Source: Hyaloperonospora brassicae (lineage: Eukaryota > Oomycota > Peronosporomycetes > Peronosporales > Peronosporaceae). From it: a stretch of 64,000 nt of DNA. The notes beneath the pieces are model-generated. The model worked only from the letters and a program-made list of their open reading frames with translations, was not told the origin of the DNA and ran no database searches. Within the stretch, counting starts at the first letter, position 1, and every line of letters begins with the position of its first letter. Location: positions 1-64,000 of the forward strand of contig CANTFL010000024.1 in assembly GCA_947650285.1 (NCBI GenBank), given 5' to 3'. The position numbers and the translations under genes are program-made. Shown one piece after another: positions 45,349 through 57,926 of this stretch.

Positions 45349-46650
45349 ATGGCTTTGCCACCCAATGAGTCTCGGACTCTTTCCTCTTACCTCGACTTCG
45401 ATGAGGATGTGGACTATGGTAGTGATACCAGTGTCCATGGAGATGACGGGATATCATCCCACTCCGCTGTACCTGAGGCTCGTCCTCTTACAGCATCGAA
45501 TCCGTTCGTTGAACGTGGTGATATCACCGCGCCAGTGGCGCAGCATCATACAACAGATGCAGATGAGAACATCATCACGAACCCGCTCGACGAGCAACAG
45601 CAGCTGATCCGTCAGCGTGAGGAGCGTGCTCTACGTCGCACTCATACCCAGGCGGTTATTCGAAACCGGAGTGGTTACGTGTTCTCAACACCAGACGTGG
45701 AGCAACGCCTCCGTCAAACGGAAGGCCGTAGCCTTGCAACATGGGCCATTGGCCCCGAGGCTACGTCGCCAGAAGATATCGCCTTTCGCCAGGCTCTAAA
45801 TGAGAGGTATCTCGAACCAGCCTATACCACGCAAGGTCAGTACCTTGCACACCTTGAGAGTCTTTCTCGTGGTGTTTCGGTTCGACCGATAAAGGGCGTG
45901 CCCATCTTGTTGTTCGCTGGCGAACTGCCCGAGGAGGAGGACAATGAGTTCATCCGTTGGGTGTACCGCAAGCGGCATCTTAGCAGTGTGCCAACGCTGC
46001 GGGCCAGCGCCGATGTGGCTGACGTTCGTCTGGAACGGAAGCTGCGGTTCGAGTATGCCAAGCTCAAGGCCAGAGGCCAGTTGCGTACACGTACGCGTTA
46101 TGCTCCGGCTACAATGGTAGCCACGGGTCACGACCCTAAGGTGCGGAGCAACACGCCACCTCCCACCACTATTGGTGAGAAGCGTTCTCGCTCGCAAGGC
46201 GACCCTGGCCACGATGTTCAAAAACATCCACGGCGTAAGGGCAATCCTGCCGAAGGGGTATCTCATACTCCCACGAGTTCTCCGACTCCGGGTACCCTCG
46301 CCACTTCACCAGATACTGGTATTGGCCACGACGACGACGTCGCTGAAGGATTTTCTCCACATGGAACTGGTGGTTCCCTTGCTCATCGAGCAGCGTCGGT
46401 GGCGGTCGGGGTACCGAAGGAGGAGCATGAGAAGGTGCTCCGTGAGCTGAGTGGTCTCCGAGAGACATTGGGTAAGACCCAGAATGAACTCGGCGCGATG
46501 CAAGCCCGTGTTCAGGCGTTGGAGTTGGCCTTAGCCCGTGTGGATGGTCAGCTTGACCTCCTGGTTCGGATGCAACAGTCGACGTCAAGGCCTTATTTCC
46601 AGGCGCAAGCGCCTCCGAGTTCACATGGGACGGGTCCCGATACGGCTTAA
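45349..46650 (+). CDS. Antisense accessory ORF of copy A (433 aa)
   Basis: It is encoded opposite to gag-pol, starting 108 bp inside the 3' LTR at an ATG in a strong eukaryotic context (ACCATGG). The last 480 bp overlap the 3' end of pol, including its chromodomain. The protein has an acidic Ser-rich N-terminus ([17 protein letters not shown]) and an Arg/Glu-rich helical middle (residues about 75-240). A basic Pro/Ser linker ([19 protein letters not shown]) resembles a nuclear-localisation region. A coiled coil follows near residues 350-405 ([36 protein letters not shown]). Between copies A and B I counted 11 substitutions before 46250, 6 of them synonymous, and the frame stays open in both. 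No homologous family is recognised. Transcription from the 3' LTR is an inference. Confidence 0.75.
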   Translation: MALPPNESRTLSSYLDFDEDVDYGSDTSVHGDDGISSHSAVPEARPLTASNPFVERGDITAPVAQHHTTDADENIITNPLDEQQQLIRQREERALRRTHTQAVIRNRSGYVFSTPDVEQRLRQTEGRSLATWAIGPEATSPEDIAFRQALNERYLEPAYTTQGQYLAHLESLSRGVSVRPIKGVPILLFAGELPEEEDNEFIRWVYRKRHLSSVPTLRASADVADVRLERKLRFEYAKLKARGQLRTRTRYAPATMVATGHDPKVRSNTPPPTTIGEKRSRSQGDPGHDVQKHPRRKGNPAEGVSHTPTSSPTPGTLATSPDTGIGHDDDVAEGFSPHGTGGSLAHRAASVAVGVPKEEHEKVLRELSGLRETLGKTQNELGAMQARVQALELALARVDGQLDLLVRMQQSTSRPYFQAQAPPSSHGTGPDTA

Positions 46651-49600
46651 GCAAGCCAACGTAGAACACTGGGTGCGTGCGCAGTTTGCGCGGAAGGTTG
46701 AGCGTGTATGCCAATCCCTTCTTAGCGATGACCGTGAACGGCCCAATGAAGCGCGGACGCAACTTTGTCTTGAAGACAGCAGAGACTACATTTGTAGGTA
46801 GGTTTTTAGCATTGAGTAGAACTTGGTCTCCGACCTTATAACGTTCAATACATCCTCTGCCTTTAACATCAGCTTGCTCCTTTTGTCTATCTTGGCTATC
46901 AGCCAGTGCATCACGCACGTGTCGTAACACATTCAAGCGCGTTGCGAGAAACTCGCTTACCTGTTTATGAACAGTAGCAGGGCTGATATCTGCAAGCCGA
47001 TCGGCCATCTCTCCCCCACCAAGCCCTGAACCACGCAGTGGTAGCGTTAACGGAACGCGAGGGTGTGTGAGACCGTTCACGTAGAACGGAGTAAAGCCTG
47101 TAGAGGCATGAACAGCGTTGTTCAACGCAAACTCAACAACAGGGAGCATCGAACTCCAACGTTTTGGTGTATTAGCGCAAACACTGCGCAAGATGTCACC
47201 GATAACGCGGTTGACTCGCTCGGTTTGACCATCTGTCTGCGGATGATCCGCTGTGGACATGTCCAAACGTGTGCCGAGCACCTTGAAGATGGACTTCCAA
47301 AACTTCCCAGTGAAGCGAGGGTCTCGGTCAGAGACAATTGCCACAGGCAAGCCGTGTTGTCGAAACACTCGATCGATAAACAGCGTAGCTGTACCTTCAC
47401 CATCAATGGTATCTGGCACAGCCGCCAAGTGAGCCATCTTGCTCAAACGGTCAACAAAGACCACAATACCCGTATTGCCTTGCCCATCTTTCGGCAGACC
47501 GAACATGAAATCCATGCTGATGGACTCCCAGCACCCAGAGGGTATAGGGAGACTAGCGAGCGGCGCAGCCGCATGAGCTGAGGGTTTCACCCGTTGACAC
47601 GTTTCGCACGTACGCACATATGTGCTTACCCATTTGTAAAGTTTGGGCCACCAATAATATTGGCTCACGGCGCTATATGTCTTTTCTCGACCGAGATGAC
47701 CGCTCACCGCAGTATCATGCGCCTCATAGAGGATGCGATACTTCAATTCCTCATCATGAGGGACAACGATACGGGGAGTATCCTCCATATCTGTGCTATA
47801 GCACAACAGGCCTTGATCGATGGAATATCGATGTAGCCTCGCACGCAATCGTGCCGACAATTTAATGTCTGAGTCGTTAAACTCCTCGCTCCCCAGAGCA
47901 CGTAGCAAAGCTACACAATGTTCATCTTTGGCATATGCCGAACGAATGAGGTCTGTGACCGATGATGACAGAGTCGTAACATGAGCAAGCTCATAGTCAG
48001 GCCTGCGTGACAACGCATCAGCCAGAGCATTCTGCTTGCCCGGCTTATACTTCACCTCGAAGTTGTATTCCGCAAAGAATGAGAGCCAACGGGCCATTCG
48101 CTGAGAGAGATGTGGCGACTGGGTCGCAGTGCGTAATGACGCATGATCTGTAAAGATCACAAAAGGCTTAGAGCCAAGCAGATGAACTCTGAACTTAACT
48201 AAAGCATACTTCATTGCAAGTAGCTCTTTGTCATGAACTGGATAGTTCTTTTCAGCTGCTTTCAACTGCCTGGACTCAAACGCAATGACGCGTTCCCGTC
48301 CATCATTATCTGTTTGTAACAGAGCACTGCCGATGGCAAAGTCAGATGCGTCACAGACGACACTGAAAGGCCGATCAGGATCGGGCAAAGCCAAGATTGG
48401 CGCATGAAGAAGGCTCTCTTTTACAGCCGTAAAGGCTTCCTGCTCGGTGTTCGTCCAACACCATTCCACATCCTTTTTAAGGAGATTGGATAATGGTCGA
48501 GCCATGTCTGCATAGTTTGCACTATACTTGTGTAAGTAATTGGCAAGACCAAGCCACTTACGTAAGTCCTTCTGGTTCTGAGGAACCGGCCAATCGACTA
48601 TGGCTTTTATCTTAGCGGGATCCGCTCTAAGACCACGCTTCCCGATGAAGCACCCTAAAAAGGGAATCTCTTGTGCACCAAAGATGCACTTAGAGGCGTT
48701 GGCATACAACTTGTTTGTGCGCATGCACTCGAGCACTGCTCGTAAATGGTCGATGTGATTATCCACATCAGACCGGCCGTTCATAGCACGACTATGGACA
48801 AAGATGTCATCAAAGTAGGTCTGTGCATAACCTCGGTGAGGCCGAAACAGTTGCGTCACAAGACGATTGAACGTAGCTGGCGCGTTTGACAAGCCCTGTG
48901 GCATAACTAGCCACTCCCAGAGCATACCGCTCGGGGTACTAACCGCTGTTAGCGGAATATCTTTCTCACGCATGAGTAATTGGTAATAACCATCGACTAA
49001 ATCGAGTGCACTGTACATCGTACATCCCACCATATTGTTCTGAAGAACATCTTTCCGAGGGATTGGTGTCTGAGCCGGGATCGTGGCAGCATTAAGCTTA
49101 TTGTAAGCATGAACAATGCGCCACTTTCCATTGGGCTTTCGAACACAAAATGTGGGCGTGGAATGAGGAGATTTGCTCTCACGAACCATGCCCGCTGCGT
49201 GCTTTGCACGAAAGAAGTCGTCAATGACGTCGCACTGTTCCTTCGGTAAAGGCCACTGCCGTGTTACGCAGTATTTAGTTCCAGGAACCAAGTCAATTTC
49301 ATGACGTACACCTCTATCGGGAGGTAAGACGGACGGTGGGTTGTGACACACCACGTCCTGAAACTCCTTTACCAAAGGATAGAACGGATCAAGAGGATCC
49401 TTAAGGATCGAAGATCCACTACGGGCATCCAATGCCGCCTTTGTGTCCTCAAGGACAGACTCGTCCAATAACGAGGATGAGTTCAACTCAATATCTGGTC
49501 GAATGACCACTAACTCGGATAATTCTCCTGCCTGTAAGGCTTGGCTAAATTCGCCGTCAGACATTTCGTCTAGTTCAAAGAGAGTGTCCAAAGGTGGAAG

Positions 49601-50810
49601 AGTCTCAAGACTAATATTGCCATCGATCTGGCCAGTCAACCCATTGACAAGTGTATATAGTGTATTATTACTATTATCACTTCGTGACTTCTTATACGTT
49701 GGGCGCTTCACAGTGGCCACCTTACGCTGGAATCGTTTCCTCACAGAAACCGTACGCCTCCTAGAGGCCGGGACAGTCGGGTCCCCGTGATTGCTATTTG
49801 TCTTAGCACGCTCTAGACGAGAGCTCATGTCTTGAACGACATCTGGTGAAGTGTTACGTAACTCAAACACTTCACCCAGTGGATTTACACGGACCACTTC
49901 ACGTACAGCATTCGGGCCTAGCCCTGAACACTCTGGCTTCTCGCCATCAATGTCATTACCGACATTCAGTGAGGTGCCATCACGGCCGCCCTCACTCTGT
50001 GTATTTTCACGTGCCACCGCACTGACATCATGGAAATTACTTCCTGTATGTCCCGCCCGTAGGCCAACCATGCTTGACGCATGCAGTGACTCATTATCAC
50101 AACGAGTATCACTCAACGGAGTACAACTCTCTTCAAACATATTAGAAGAGCTCCGCTCAACATTCATTTCATATACATTCGAGTTAATCAACTCCGACAT
50201 ACCAATGTCCAGCACATTGACATCTTCCGTCAATGGCTCGCGCCAATAGCGCTTTTGTTGCCTAGCAAAGGTGGGTTCATGACTCTCCAAAACTCCACTA
50301 GGAACATTGCGCGTTGCGCCTAAGGTCTTAGACCTCCAATCGATCCATGGTTCATGGCGTTCAAGCCATGCCATGCCTAGGATGAGATCGTATCTCGAAT
50401 CCAAGTCCAGGACGAGACAGCGTTCTGTGCTATCAAAGTCCAAAAACCTCACGCCCAAGCTCAATGGAACTTTAGGCACAGTAACGCGACTACCCGTCGC
50501 TAACCGAACAGTGATGGAATCACCATCGTGCGCTTTGAGCGCCTCAGCATATTGCTGACTCCCCTCAAGGGAACGGCGTCTAGCATAGTTGCATGACGCC
50601 CCAGAATCGATTAATATCGACCAGTGCTTCTCAAAGCCTTTAACTATCGCCTCAGCGACTAACAAGCCAGGCTTGTATCCACGCTCTGTGCTTGCTGGCA
50701 CGGAGCTCTGTGGGGCTACGCCCTGTGTTGCTCTACCTCGTAGAGGAGTGACAGAACTCAGTTCTACCCCAGTAGGCCGCCCCGCGCCTACTGGGTGTCG
50801 ACGTTTCCCC
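46169..50810 (-). CDS. Pol polyprotein of copy A: protease, RT, RNase H, integrase, chromodomain
   Basis: The frame is open from the slippery site (50803-50809) to the stop at 46169, and 1510 residues are counted from codon 50701. In that numbering, the retropepsin loop [10 protein letters not shown] has its catalytic Asp at 32. RT follows with [24 protein letters not shown], and the catalytic YFDD at 629-632. RNase H has [27 protein letters not shown] and TDHASLR. Integrase has HHCC ([10 protein letters not shown]...CETCQ) and the D,D,E core ending in TERVNRV with Glu 1161. The chromodomain begins near 1445 ([24 protein letters not shown]). All catalytic motifs are present, so this copy looks competent. 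It would be made as Gag-Pol by -1 frameshifting, since no ATG starts the frame. Confidence 0.95.
50768..50809 (-). other. Programmed -1 frameshift signal (slippery heptamer plus hairpin), copy A
   Basis: On the sense strand the gag-phase heptamer is G_GGA_AAC (50803-50809). A 7-nt spacer (50796-50802) follows, then a perfect 10-bp hairpin pairing 50786-50795 with 50768-50777 around an 8-nt loop. The gag stop TAG (50788-50790) lies in the 5' arm. After a -1 slip the frame reads GGG AAA CGT and stays open into the protease. GGGAAAC is a known retroviral -1 site. Spacer and stem are in the usual range. Confidence 0.88.
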
Positions 50811-51822
50811 GTGCCATACCAAGTTTCTGGTTGAGGCTGGGGTTTCGACCCGTAGGAGTCGGTCGTTGCTTACGCAAAGGACAAGTGGGACGTAGATGTT
50901 TAGTGCTTCCGCACATGTAACAGCGTCTCACCTCCTGTCGTTGCTCGGCAACATGAAGCTCAGCTTCACCTTCATCTTCAGCATTGCTGAGATCCATCGG
51001 TTCGGGCTTACAGTAAGCTGAGCTACTTGCTGAGGTTGCCCTCGCATAGCTTGGGTTGTACCCATTCCAACCAAGTCTGGCTGACTTAAAGTTATGCTCA
51101 GCATTCTGAGCGATGCTCACAGCCTCCTCAAAAGTCGAGGGATGGACTCGAAAGACCTCGGTCCTGGCAATGCCAGTGCGAAGACCTTCCATGAAGACTG
51201 TCACGTAGACGGTCTCAGGGAGAGGGTCGGACTGCATGGCAGCCATCAGAGTTCTCAACTCCTGGACATAGTCCGTTAACTCGTTCTTACCCTGACGGGT
51301 AGACAAGAAGCGTGAGCGCACGCGATATGCCTGGTTAGGCGGCGAGAAAACTCGCAAAAGGTCCAACTTAAGCGAATCCCACGTGGGAAACGCCAAGTTG
51401 ACCGACGTGCCACACGTCAAAGCCCACTCTCTCGCTCTACCATCGAGCTTAGAGATAGCCAACGAGACCCGCTGGTTCTCAAGTGAGATGAGACCAGAGT
51501 CCATGGCCATCTCAATCTCACGGATCCAGAGGGTAAGGTTTTCCCCCTCCTTCCCGGAGTAACATTTAACGTCCACCCGAAGGGGACGAGGCTTAGCCTC
51601 TTCTGGTGGCATAGCCACATAGCGTGTCGGCATAGCCGACGCTACTTGGTTTTGAACCTGGCCCAACAGGGCCGTTTCATACTGCATGAAGGTCTCTACT
51701 CGTGCGTTGAGCACATCGGGACCTTGTGCAGCGAGAAACTCCACGTACTCAGGGCCTACGGCCGCGGTCAGCTTATCAAGCGCGACCTTTTGGGCCTCAG
51801 AGAGGGGTGTGGATTGCTCCAT
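50788..51822 (-). CDS. Gag of copy A
   Basis: The protein has 344 residues from ATG 51822 ([18 protein letters not shown]). A GTG codon two codons upstream is not taken as the start. The gypsy Gag core is seen in [36 protein letters not shown], and [21 protein letters not shown] canonical zinc knuckle [14 protein letters not shown] (CX2CX4HX4C) lies near residue 305. The frame is complete and intact. It sits 58 bp after the 5' LTR and ends within the frameshift hairpin. It would assemble virus-like particles and bind RNA. Confidence 0.93.
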   Translation of the reverse strand: MEQSTPLSEAQKVALDKLTAAVGPEYVEFLAAQGPDVLNARVETFMQYETALLGQVQNQVASAMPTRYVAMPPEEAKPRPLRVDVKCYSGKEGENLTLWIREIEMAMDSGLISLENQRVSLAISKLDGRAREWALTCGTSVNLAFPTWDSLKLDLLRVFSPPNQAYRVRSRFLSTRQGKNELTDYVQELRTLMAAMQSDPLPETVYVTVFMEGLRTGIARTEVFRVHPSTFEEAVSIAQNAEHNFKSARLGWNGYNPSYARATSASSSAYCKPEPMDLSNAEDEGEAELHVAEQRQEVRRCYMCGSTKHLRPTCPLRKQRPTPTGRNPSLNQKLGMARGNVDTQ

Positions 51823-51860
51823 CCTCACAGAGGATCAGTCGTAACGACTCAGGCGTAGAT

Positions 51861-51878
51861 TGACTACAAGTGCTACCA
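51861..51878 (-). other. Primer-binding site, copy A
   Basis: The sense strand two bases after LTR 2 reads TGGTAGCACTTGTAG. It shares its first 11 bases with the PBS of the 13136-21143 family. The implied primer is an initiator-Met-like tRNA 3' end. Copy B has the same site at 58977-58994. Confidence 0.7.
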
Positions 51879-51880
51879 AG

Positions 51881-52357
51881 TGTAGCGGAGCTACACAGCT
51901 CCTTAAGTCAGAGGAAGACTTAACGCTCTTACGAGCAACTTTGGTTCTACGAACCCGACTCAGAGAGTCAACAAGCTCAGAGAGCTTACGGTCCCCGTTC
52001 CTAAGGGACCAAACGATTCAAAAGAATCACAGCACAGAGTGCTCAGGAGTAGCTACCTTCACAGGTATTGCTAGCTCCTATCGATCAAAGACGCCTCGTA
52101 AGGCACGTGTCTCTTACTGATCAAAAGGGGAACTGAATTTTTATTTCTTTGATTAACCTAAAAGAACACCTTAGAACAACGTATTTAACCTGCCCTAAAT
52201 AACCTCTTAAAAGATCTCGCAATCAATTGATGACAGACATCAGTCTTCAACAATTGATACACTCACTGTGTTCTAAAATTACTTTATAGGGTAACCCCCC
52301 TCTCTTGTGTGCACCACACCTATCGTCGACTACCAGCCGACGTGTAACCCCGTTACA
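51881..52357 (-). repeat. LTR 2, shared by both copies
   Basis: This 477-bp LTR serves as the 5' LTR of copy A and the 3' LTR of copy B. It is identical to LTR 3 except for one A/C difference near the end, and to LTR 1 except for one C. Confidence 0.95.
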
Positions 52358-52369
52358 CCCTCCCCCACC
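52358..52369 (-). other. Polypurine tract, copy B
   Basis: It is the same GGTGGGGGAGGG tract as in copy A, adjoining LTR 2. Confidence 0.85.
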
Positions 52370-52463
52370 AGACTGACGTTACCACCAAACGTCAATCGGC
52401 TTCTTTCCTCGAAGAGGTCGGTGTGTGTGTGCTTAACCTCGCGGTTGCTAAACACGAAACACC

Positions 52464-53780
52464 ATGGCATTGCCACCCAACGAGTCTCGGACTCTTTCAT
52501 CTTACCTCGACTTCGACGAGGATGTGGACTATGGTAGTGATACCAGTGTCCATGGAGATGACGGGATATCATCCCACTCCGCTGTACCTGAGGCTCGTCC
52601 TCTAACAGCACCGAATCCGTTCGTTGAACGTGGTGATACCACCGCGCCAGTGGCGCAGCATCATACAACAGATGCAGATGAGAACATCATCACGAACCCG
52701 CTCGACGAGCAACAGCAGCTGATCCGTCAGCGTGAGGAGCGTGCTCTACGTCGCACTCATACCCAGGCGGTTATTCGAAACCGGAGTGGTTACGTGTTCT
52801 CAACACCAGACGTGGAGCAACGCCTCCGTCAAACGGAAGGCCGTAGCCTTTCAACATGGGCCATTGGCCCCGAGGCTACGTCGCCAGAAGATATCGCCTT
52901 TCGCCAGGCTCTAAATGAGAGGTATCTCGAACCAGCCTTTACCACGCAAGGTCAGTACCTTGCACACCTTGAGAGTCTTTCTCGTGGTGTTTCGGTTCGA
53001 CCGATAAAGGGCGTGCCCATCTTGTTGTTCGCTGGCGAACTGCCCGAGGAGGAGGACAATGAGTTCATCCGTTGGGTGTACCGCAAGCGGCATCTTAGCA
53101 GTGTGCCAACGCTGCGGGCCAGCGCCGATGTGGCTGACGTTCGTCTGGAACGGAAGCTCCGGTTCGAGTATGCCAAGCTCAAGGCCAGAGGCCAGTTGCG
53201 TACACGTACGCGTTATGCTCCGGCTACAATGGTAGCCACGGGTCACGACCCTAAGGTGCGGAGCAACACGCCACCTCCCACCACTATTGGTGAGAAGCGT
53301 TCTCGCTCGCAAGGCGACCCTGGCCACGATGTTCAAAAACATCCACGGCGTAAGGGCAGTCCTGCCGAAGGGGTATCTCATACTCCCACGAGTTCTCCGA
53401 CTCCGGGTACCCTCGCCACTTCACCAGATACTGGTATTGGCCACGACGACGACGTCGCTGAAGGATTTTCTCCACATGGAACTGGTGGTTCCCTTGCTCA
53501 TCGAGCAGCGTCGGTGGCGGTCGGGGTACCGAAGGAGGAGCATGAGAAGGTGCTCCGTGAGCTGAGTGGTCTCCGAGAGACATTGGGTAAGACCCAGAAT
53601 GAACTCGGCGCGATGCAAGCCCGTGTTCAGGCGTTGGAGTTGGCCTTAGCCCGTGTGGATGGTCAGCTTGACCTCCTGGTTCGGATGCAACAGTCGACGT
53701 CAAGGCCTTATTTACCAGGCGCAAGCGCCTCCGAGTTCACATGGGACGGGTCCCGATACGGCTTAAGCAAGCCAACGTAG
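52464..53780 (+). CDS. Antisense accessory ORF of copy B (438 aa, altered C-terminus)
   Basis: It has the same architecture and start context as the copy A ORF. The extra base near 53714 shifts its last codons, so the tail after the coiled coil reads [12 protein letters not shown] instead of [11 protein letters not shown], and the product is five residues longer. Amino-acid differences from copy A include Ser to Pro, Ile to Thr, Ala to Ser, Tyr to Phe and Asn to Ser. The frame remains intact. Confidence 0.73.
   Translation: MALPPNESRTLSSYLDFDEDVDYGSDTSVHGDDGISSHSAVPEARPLTAPNPFVERGDTTAPVAQHHTTDADENIITNPLDEQQQLIRQREERALRRTHTQAVIRNRSGYVFSTPDVEQRLRQTEGRSLSTWAIGPEATSPEDIAFRQALNERYLEPAFTTQGQYLAHLESLSRGVSVRPIKGVPILLFAGELPEEEDNEFIRWVYRKRHLSSVPTLRASADVADVRLERKLRFEYAKLKARGQLRTRTRYAPATMVATGHDPKVRSNTPPPTTIGEKRSRSQGDPGHDVQKHPRRKGSPAEGVSHTPTSSPTPGTLATSPDTGIGHDDDVAEGFSPHGTGGSLAHRAASVAVGVPKEEHEKVLRELSGLRETLGKTQNELGAMQARVQALELALARVDGQLDLLVRMQQSTSRPYLPGASASEFTWDGSRYGLSKPT
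53284..53707 (-). pseudogene. Chromodomain segment separated from pol in copy B
   Basis: The frame with FHVEKILQ and [16 protein letters not shown] is intact but is out of register with the rest of pol because of the inserted base near 53714. In copy A the same segment is fused to integrase. Without reinitiation or frameshifting it would not be made. Confidence 0.85.
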
Positions 53781-56700
53781 AACACTGGGTGCGTGCGCAG
53801 TTTGCGCGGAAGGTTGAGCGTGTACGCCAATCCCTTCTTAGCGATGACCGTGAACGGCCCAATGAAGCGCGGACGCAACTTTGTCTTGAAGACAGCAGAG
53901 ACTACATTTGTAGGTAGGTTTTTAGCATTGAGTAGAACTTGGTCTCCGACCTTATAACGTTCAATACATCCTCTGCCTTTAACATCAGCTTGCTCCTTTT
54001 GTCTATCTTGGCTATCAGCCAGTGCATCACGCACGTGTCGTAACACATTCAAGCGCGTTGCGAGAAACTCGCTTACCTGTTTATGAACAGTAGCAGGGCT
54101 GATATCTGCAAGCCGATCGGCCATCTCTCCCCCACCAAGCCCTGAACCACGCAGTGGTAGCGTTAACGGAACGCGAGGGTGTGTGAGACCGTTCACGTAG
54201 AACGGAGTAAAGCCTGTAGAGGCATGAACAGCGTTGTTCAACGCAAACTCAACAACAGGGAGCATCGAACTCCAACGTTTTGGTGTATTAGCGCAAACAC
54301 TGCGCAAGATGTCACCGATAACGCGGTTGACTCGCTCGGTTTGACCATCTGTCTGCGGATGATCCGCTGTGGACATGTCCAAACGTGTGCCGAGCACCTT
54401 GAAGATGGACTTCCAAAACTTCCCAGTGAAGCGAGGGTCTCGGTCAGAGACAATTGCCACAGGCAAGCCGTGTTGTCGAAACACTCGATCGATAAACAGC
54501 GTAGCTGTACCTTCACCATCAATGGTATCTGGCACAGCCGCCAAGTGAGCCATCTTGCTCAAACGGTCAACAAAGACCACAATACCCGTATTGCCTTGCC
54601 CATCTTTCGGCAGACCGAACATGAAATCCATGCTGATGGACTCCCAGCACCCAGAGGGTATAGGGAGACTAGCGAGCGGCGCAGCCGCATGAGCTGAGGG
54701 TTTCACCCGTTGACACGTTTCGCACGTACGCACATATGTGCTTACCCATTTGTAAAGTTTGGGCCACCAATAATATTGGCTCACGGCGCTATATGTCTTT
54801 TCTCGACCGAGATGACCGCTCACCGCAGTATCATGCGCCTCATAGAGGATGCGATACTTCAATTCCTCATCATGAGGGACAACGATACGGGGAGTATCCT
54901 CCATATCTGTGCTATAGCACAACAGGCCTTGATCGATGGAATATCGATGTAGCCTCGCACGCAATCGTGCCGACAATTTAATGTCTGAGTCGTTAAACTC
55001 CTCGCTCCCCAGAGCACGTAGCAAAGCTACACAATGTTCATCTTTGGCATATGCCGAACGAATGAGGTCTGTGACCGATGATGACAGAGTCGTAACATGA
55101 GCAAGCTCATAGTCAGGCCTGCGTGACAACGCATCAGCCAAAGCATTCTGCTTGCCCGGCTTATACTTCACCTCGAAGTTGTATTCCGCAAAGAATGAGA
55201 GCCAACGGGCCATTCGCTGAGAGAGATGTGGCGACTGGGTCGCAGTGCGTAATGACGCATGATCTGTAAAGATCACAAAAGGCTTAGAGCCAAGCAGATG
55301 AACTCTGAATTTAACTAAAGCATACTTCATTGCAAGTAGCTCTTTGTCATGAACTGGATAGTTCTTTTCAGCTGCTTTCAACTGCCTGGACTCAAACGCA
55401 ATGACGCGTTCCCGTCCATCATTATCTGTTTGTAACAGAGCACTGCCGATGGCAAAGTCAGATGCGTCACAGACGACACTGAAAGGCCGATCAGGATCGG
55501 GCAAAGCCAAGATTGGCGCATGAAGAAGGCTCTCTTTTACAGCCGTAAAGGCTTCCTGCTCGGTGTTCGTCCAACACCATTCCACATCCTTTTTAAGGAG
55601 ATTGGATAATGGTCGAGCCATGTCTGCATAGTTTGCACTATACTTGTGTAAGTAATTGGCAAGACCAAGCCACTTACGTAAGTCCTTCTGGTTCTGAGGA
55701 ACCGGCCAATCGACTATGGCTTTTATCTTAGCGGGATCCGCTCTAAGACCACGCTTCCCAATGAAGCACCCTAAAAAGGGAATCTCTTGTGCACCAAAGA
55801 TGCACTTAGAGGCGTTGGCATACAACTTGTTTGTGCGCATGCACTCGAGCACTGCTCGTAAATGGTCGATGTGATTATCCACATCAGACCGGCCGTTCAT
55901 AGCACGACTATGGACAAAGATGTCATCAAAGTAGGTCTGTGCATAACCTCGGTGAGGCCGAAACAGTTGCGTCACAAGACGATTGAACGTAGCTGGCGCG
56001 TTTGACAAGCCCTGTGGCATAACTAGCCACTCCCAGAGCATACCGCTCGGGGTACTCACCGCTGTTAGCGGAATATCTTTCTCACGCATGAGTAATTGGT
56101 AATAACCATCGACTAAATCGAGTGCACTGTACATCGTACATCCCACCATATTGTTCTGAAGAACATCTTTCCGAGGGATTGGTGTCTGAGCCGGGATCGT
56201 GGCAGCATTAAGCTTATTGTAAGCATGAACAATGCGCCACTTTCCATTGGGCTTTCGAACACAAAATGTGGGCGTGGAATGAGGAGATTTGCTCTCACGA
56301 ACCATGCCCGCTGCGTGCTTTGCACGAAAGAAGTCGTCAATGACGTCGCACTGTTCCTTCGGTAAAGGCCACTGCCGTGTTACGCAGTATTTAGTTCCAG
56401 GAACCAAGTCAATTTCATGACGTACACCTCTATCGGGAGGTAAGACGGACGGTGGGTTGTGACACACCACGTCCTGAAACTCCTTTACCAAAGGATAGAA
56501 CGGATCAAGAGGATCCTTAAGGATCGAAGATCCACTACGGGCATCCAATGCCGCCTTTGTGTCCTCAAGGACAGACTCGTCCAATAACGAGGATGAGTTC
56601 AACTCAATATCTGGTCGAATGACCACTAACTCGGATAATTCTCCTGCCTGTAAGGCTTGGCTAAATTCGCCGTCAGACATTTCGTCTAGTTCAAAGAGAG

Positions 56701-57926
56701 TATCCAAAGATGGAAGAGTCTCAAGACTAATATTGCCATCGATCTGGCCAGTCAACCCATTGACAAGTGTATATAGTGTATTATTACTATTATCACTTCG
56801 TGACTTCTTAGACGTTGGGCGCTTCACAGTGGCCACCTTACGCTGGAATCGTTTCCTCACAGAAACCGTACGCCTCCTAGAGGCCGGGACAGTCGGGTCC
56901 CCGTGATTGCTATTTGTCTTAGCACGCTCTAGACGAGAGCTCATGTCTTGAACGACATCTGGTGAAGTGTTACGTAACTCAAACACTTCACCCAGTGGAT
57001 TTACACGGACCACTTCACGTACAGCATTCGGGCCTAGCCCTGAACACTCTGGCTTCTCGCCATCAATGTCATTACCGACATTCAGTGAGGTGCCATCACG
57101 GCCGCCCTCACTCTGTGTATTTTCACGTGCCACCGCACTGACATCATGGAAATTACTTCCTGTATGTCCCGCCCGTAGGCCAACCATGCTTGACGCATGC
57201 AGTGACTCATTATCACAACGAGTATCACTCAACGGAGTACAACTCTCTTCAAACATATTAGAAGAGCTCCGCTCAACATTCATGTCATAGACATTCGAGT
57301 TAATCAACTCCGACATACCAATGTCCAGCACATTGACATCTTCCGTCAATGGCTCGCGCCAATAGCGCTTTTGTTGCCTAGCAAAGGTGGGTTCATGACT
57401 CTCCAAAACTCCACTAGGAACATTGCGCGTTGCGCCTAAGGTCTTAGACCTCCAATCGATCCATGGTTCATGGCGTTCAAGCCATGCCATGCCTAGGATG
57501 AGATCGTATCTCGAATCCAAGTCAAGGACGAGACAGCGTTCTGTGCTATCAAAGTCCAAAAACCTCACGCCCAAGCTCAACGGAACTTTAGGCACAGTAA
57601 CGCGACTACCCGTCGCTAACCGAACAGTGATGGAATCACCATCGTGCGCTTTGAGCGCCTCAGCATATTGCTGACTCCCCTCAAGGGAACGGCGTCTAGC
57701 ATAGTTGCATGACGCCCCAGAATCGATTAATATCGACCAGTGCTTCTCAAAGCCTTTAACTATCGCCTCAGCGACTAACAAGCCAGGCTTGTATCCACGC
57801 TCTGTGCTTGCTGGCACGGAGCTCTGTGGGGCTACGCCCTGTGTTGCTCTACCTCGTAGAGGAGTGACAGAACTCAGTTCTACCCCAGTAGGCCGCCCCG
57901 CGCCTACTGGGTGTCGACGTTTCCCC
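53708..57926 (-). CDS. Pol polyprotein of copy B, lacking the chromodomain
   Basis: It is colinear with the copy A pol and about 99% identical by eye, with protease, RT (YFDD), RNase H and integrase motifs intact. It ends at a TAA (53708-53710) created by a one-base insertion, giving 1369 residues counted from codon 57817 and losing about 140 C-terminal residues, including the chromodomain. Catalysis should be unaffected, but targeting to chromatin would be. It is expressed through the same -1 signal at 57884-57925. Confidence 0.92.
57884..57925 (-). other. Programmed -1 frameshift signal, copy B
   Basis: It has the same heptamer (57919-57925), 7-nt spacer and 10-bp hairpin (57902-57911 with 57884-57893) as copy A, without any difference. 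Confidence 0.88.

Noticed and set aside
45796..46266. 156-aa minus-strand frame next to the pol end
   Set aside because: It is out of frame with pol and is the mirror reading of the antisense ORF, with no domain. The pol frame itself continues to 46169.
47063..47581. 172-aa plus-strand frame inside pol of both tandem copies
   Set aside because: It is the reverse reading of the integrase core. Its conservation in both copies follows from pol identity.
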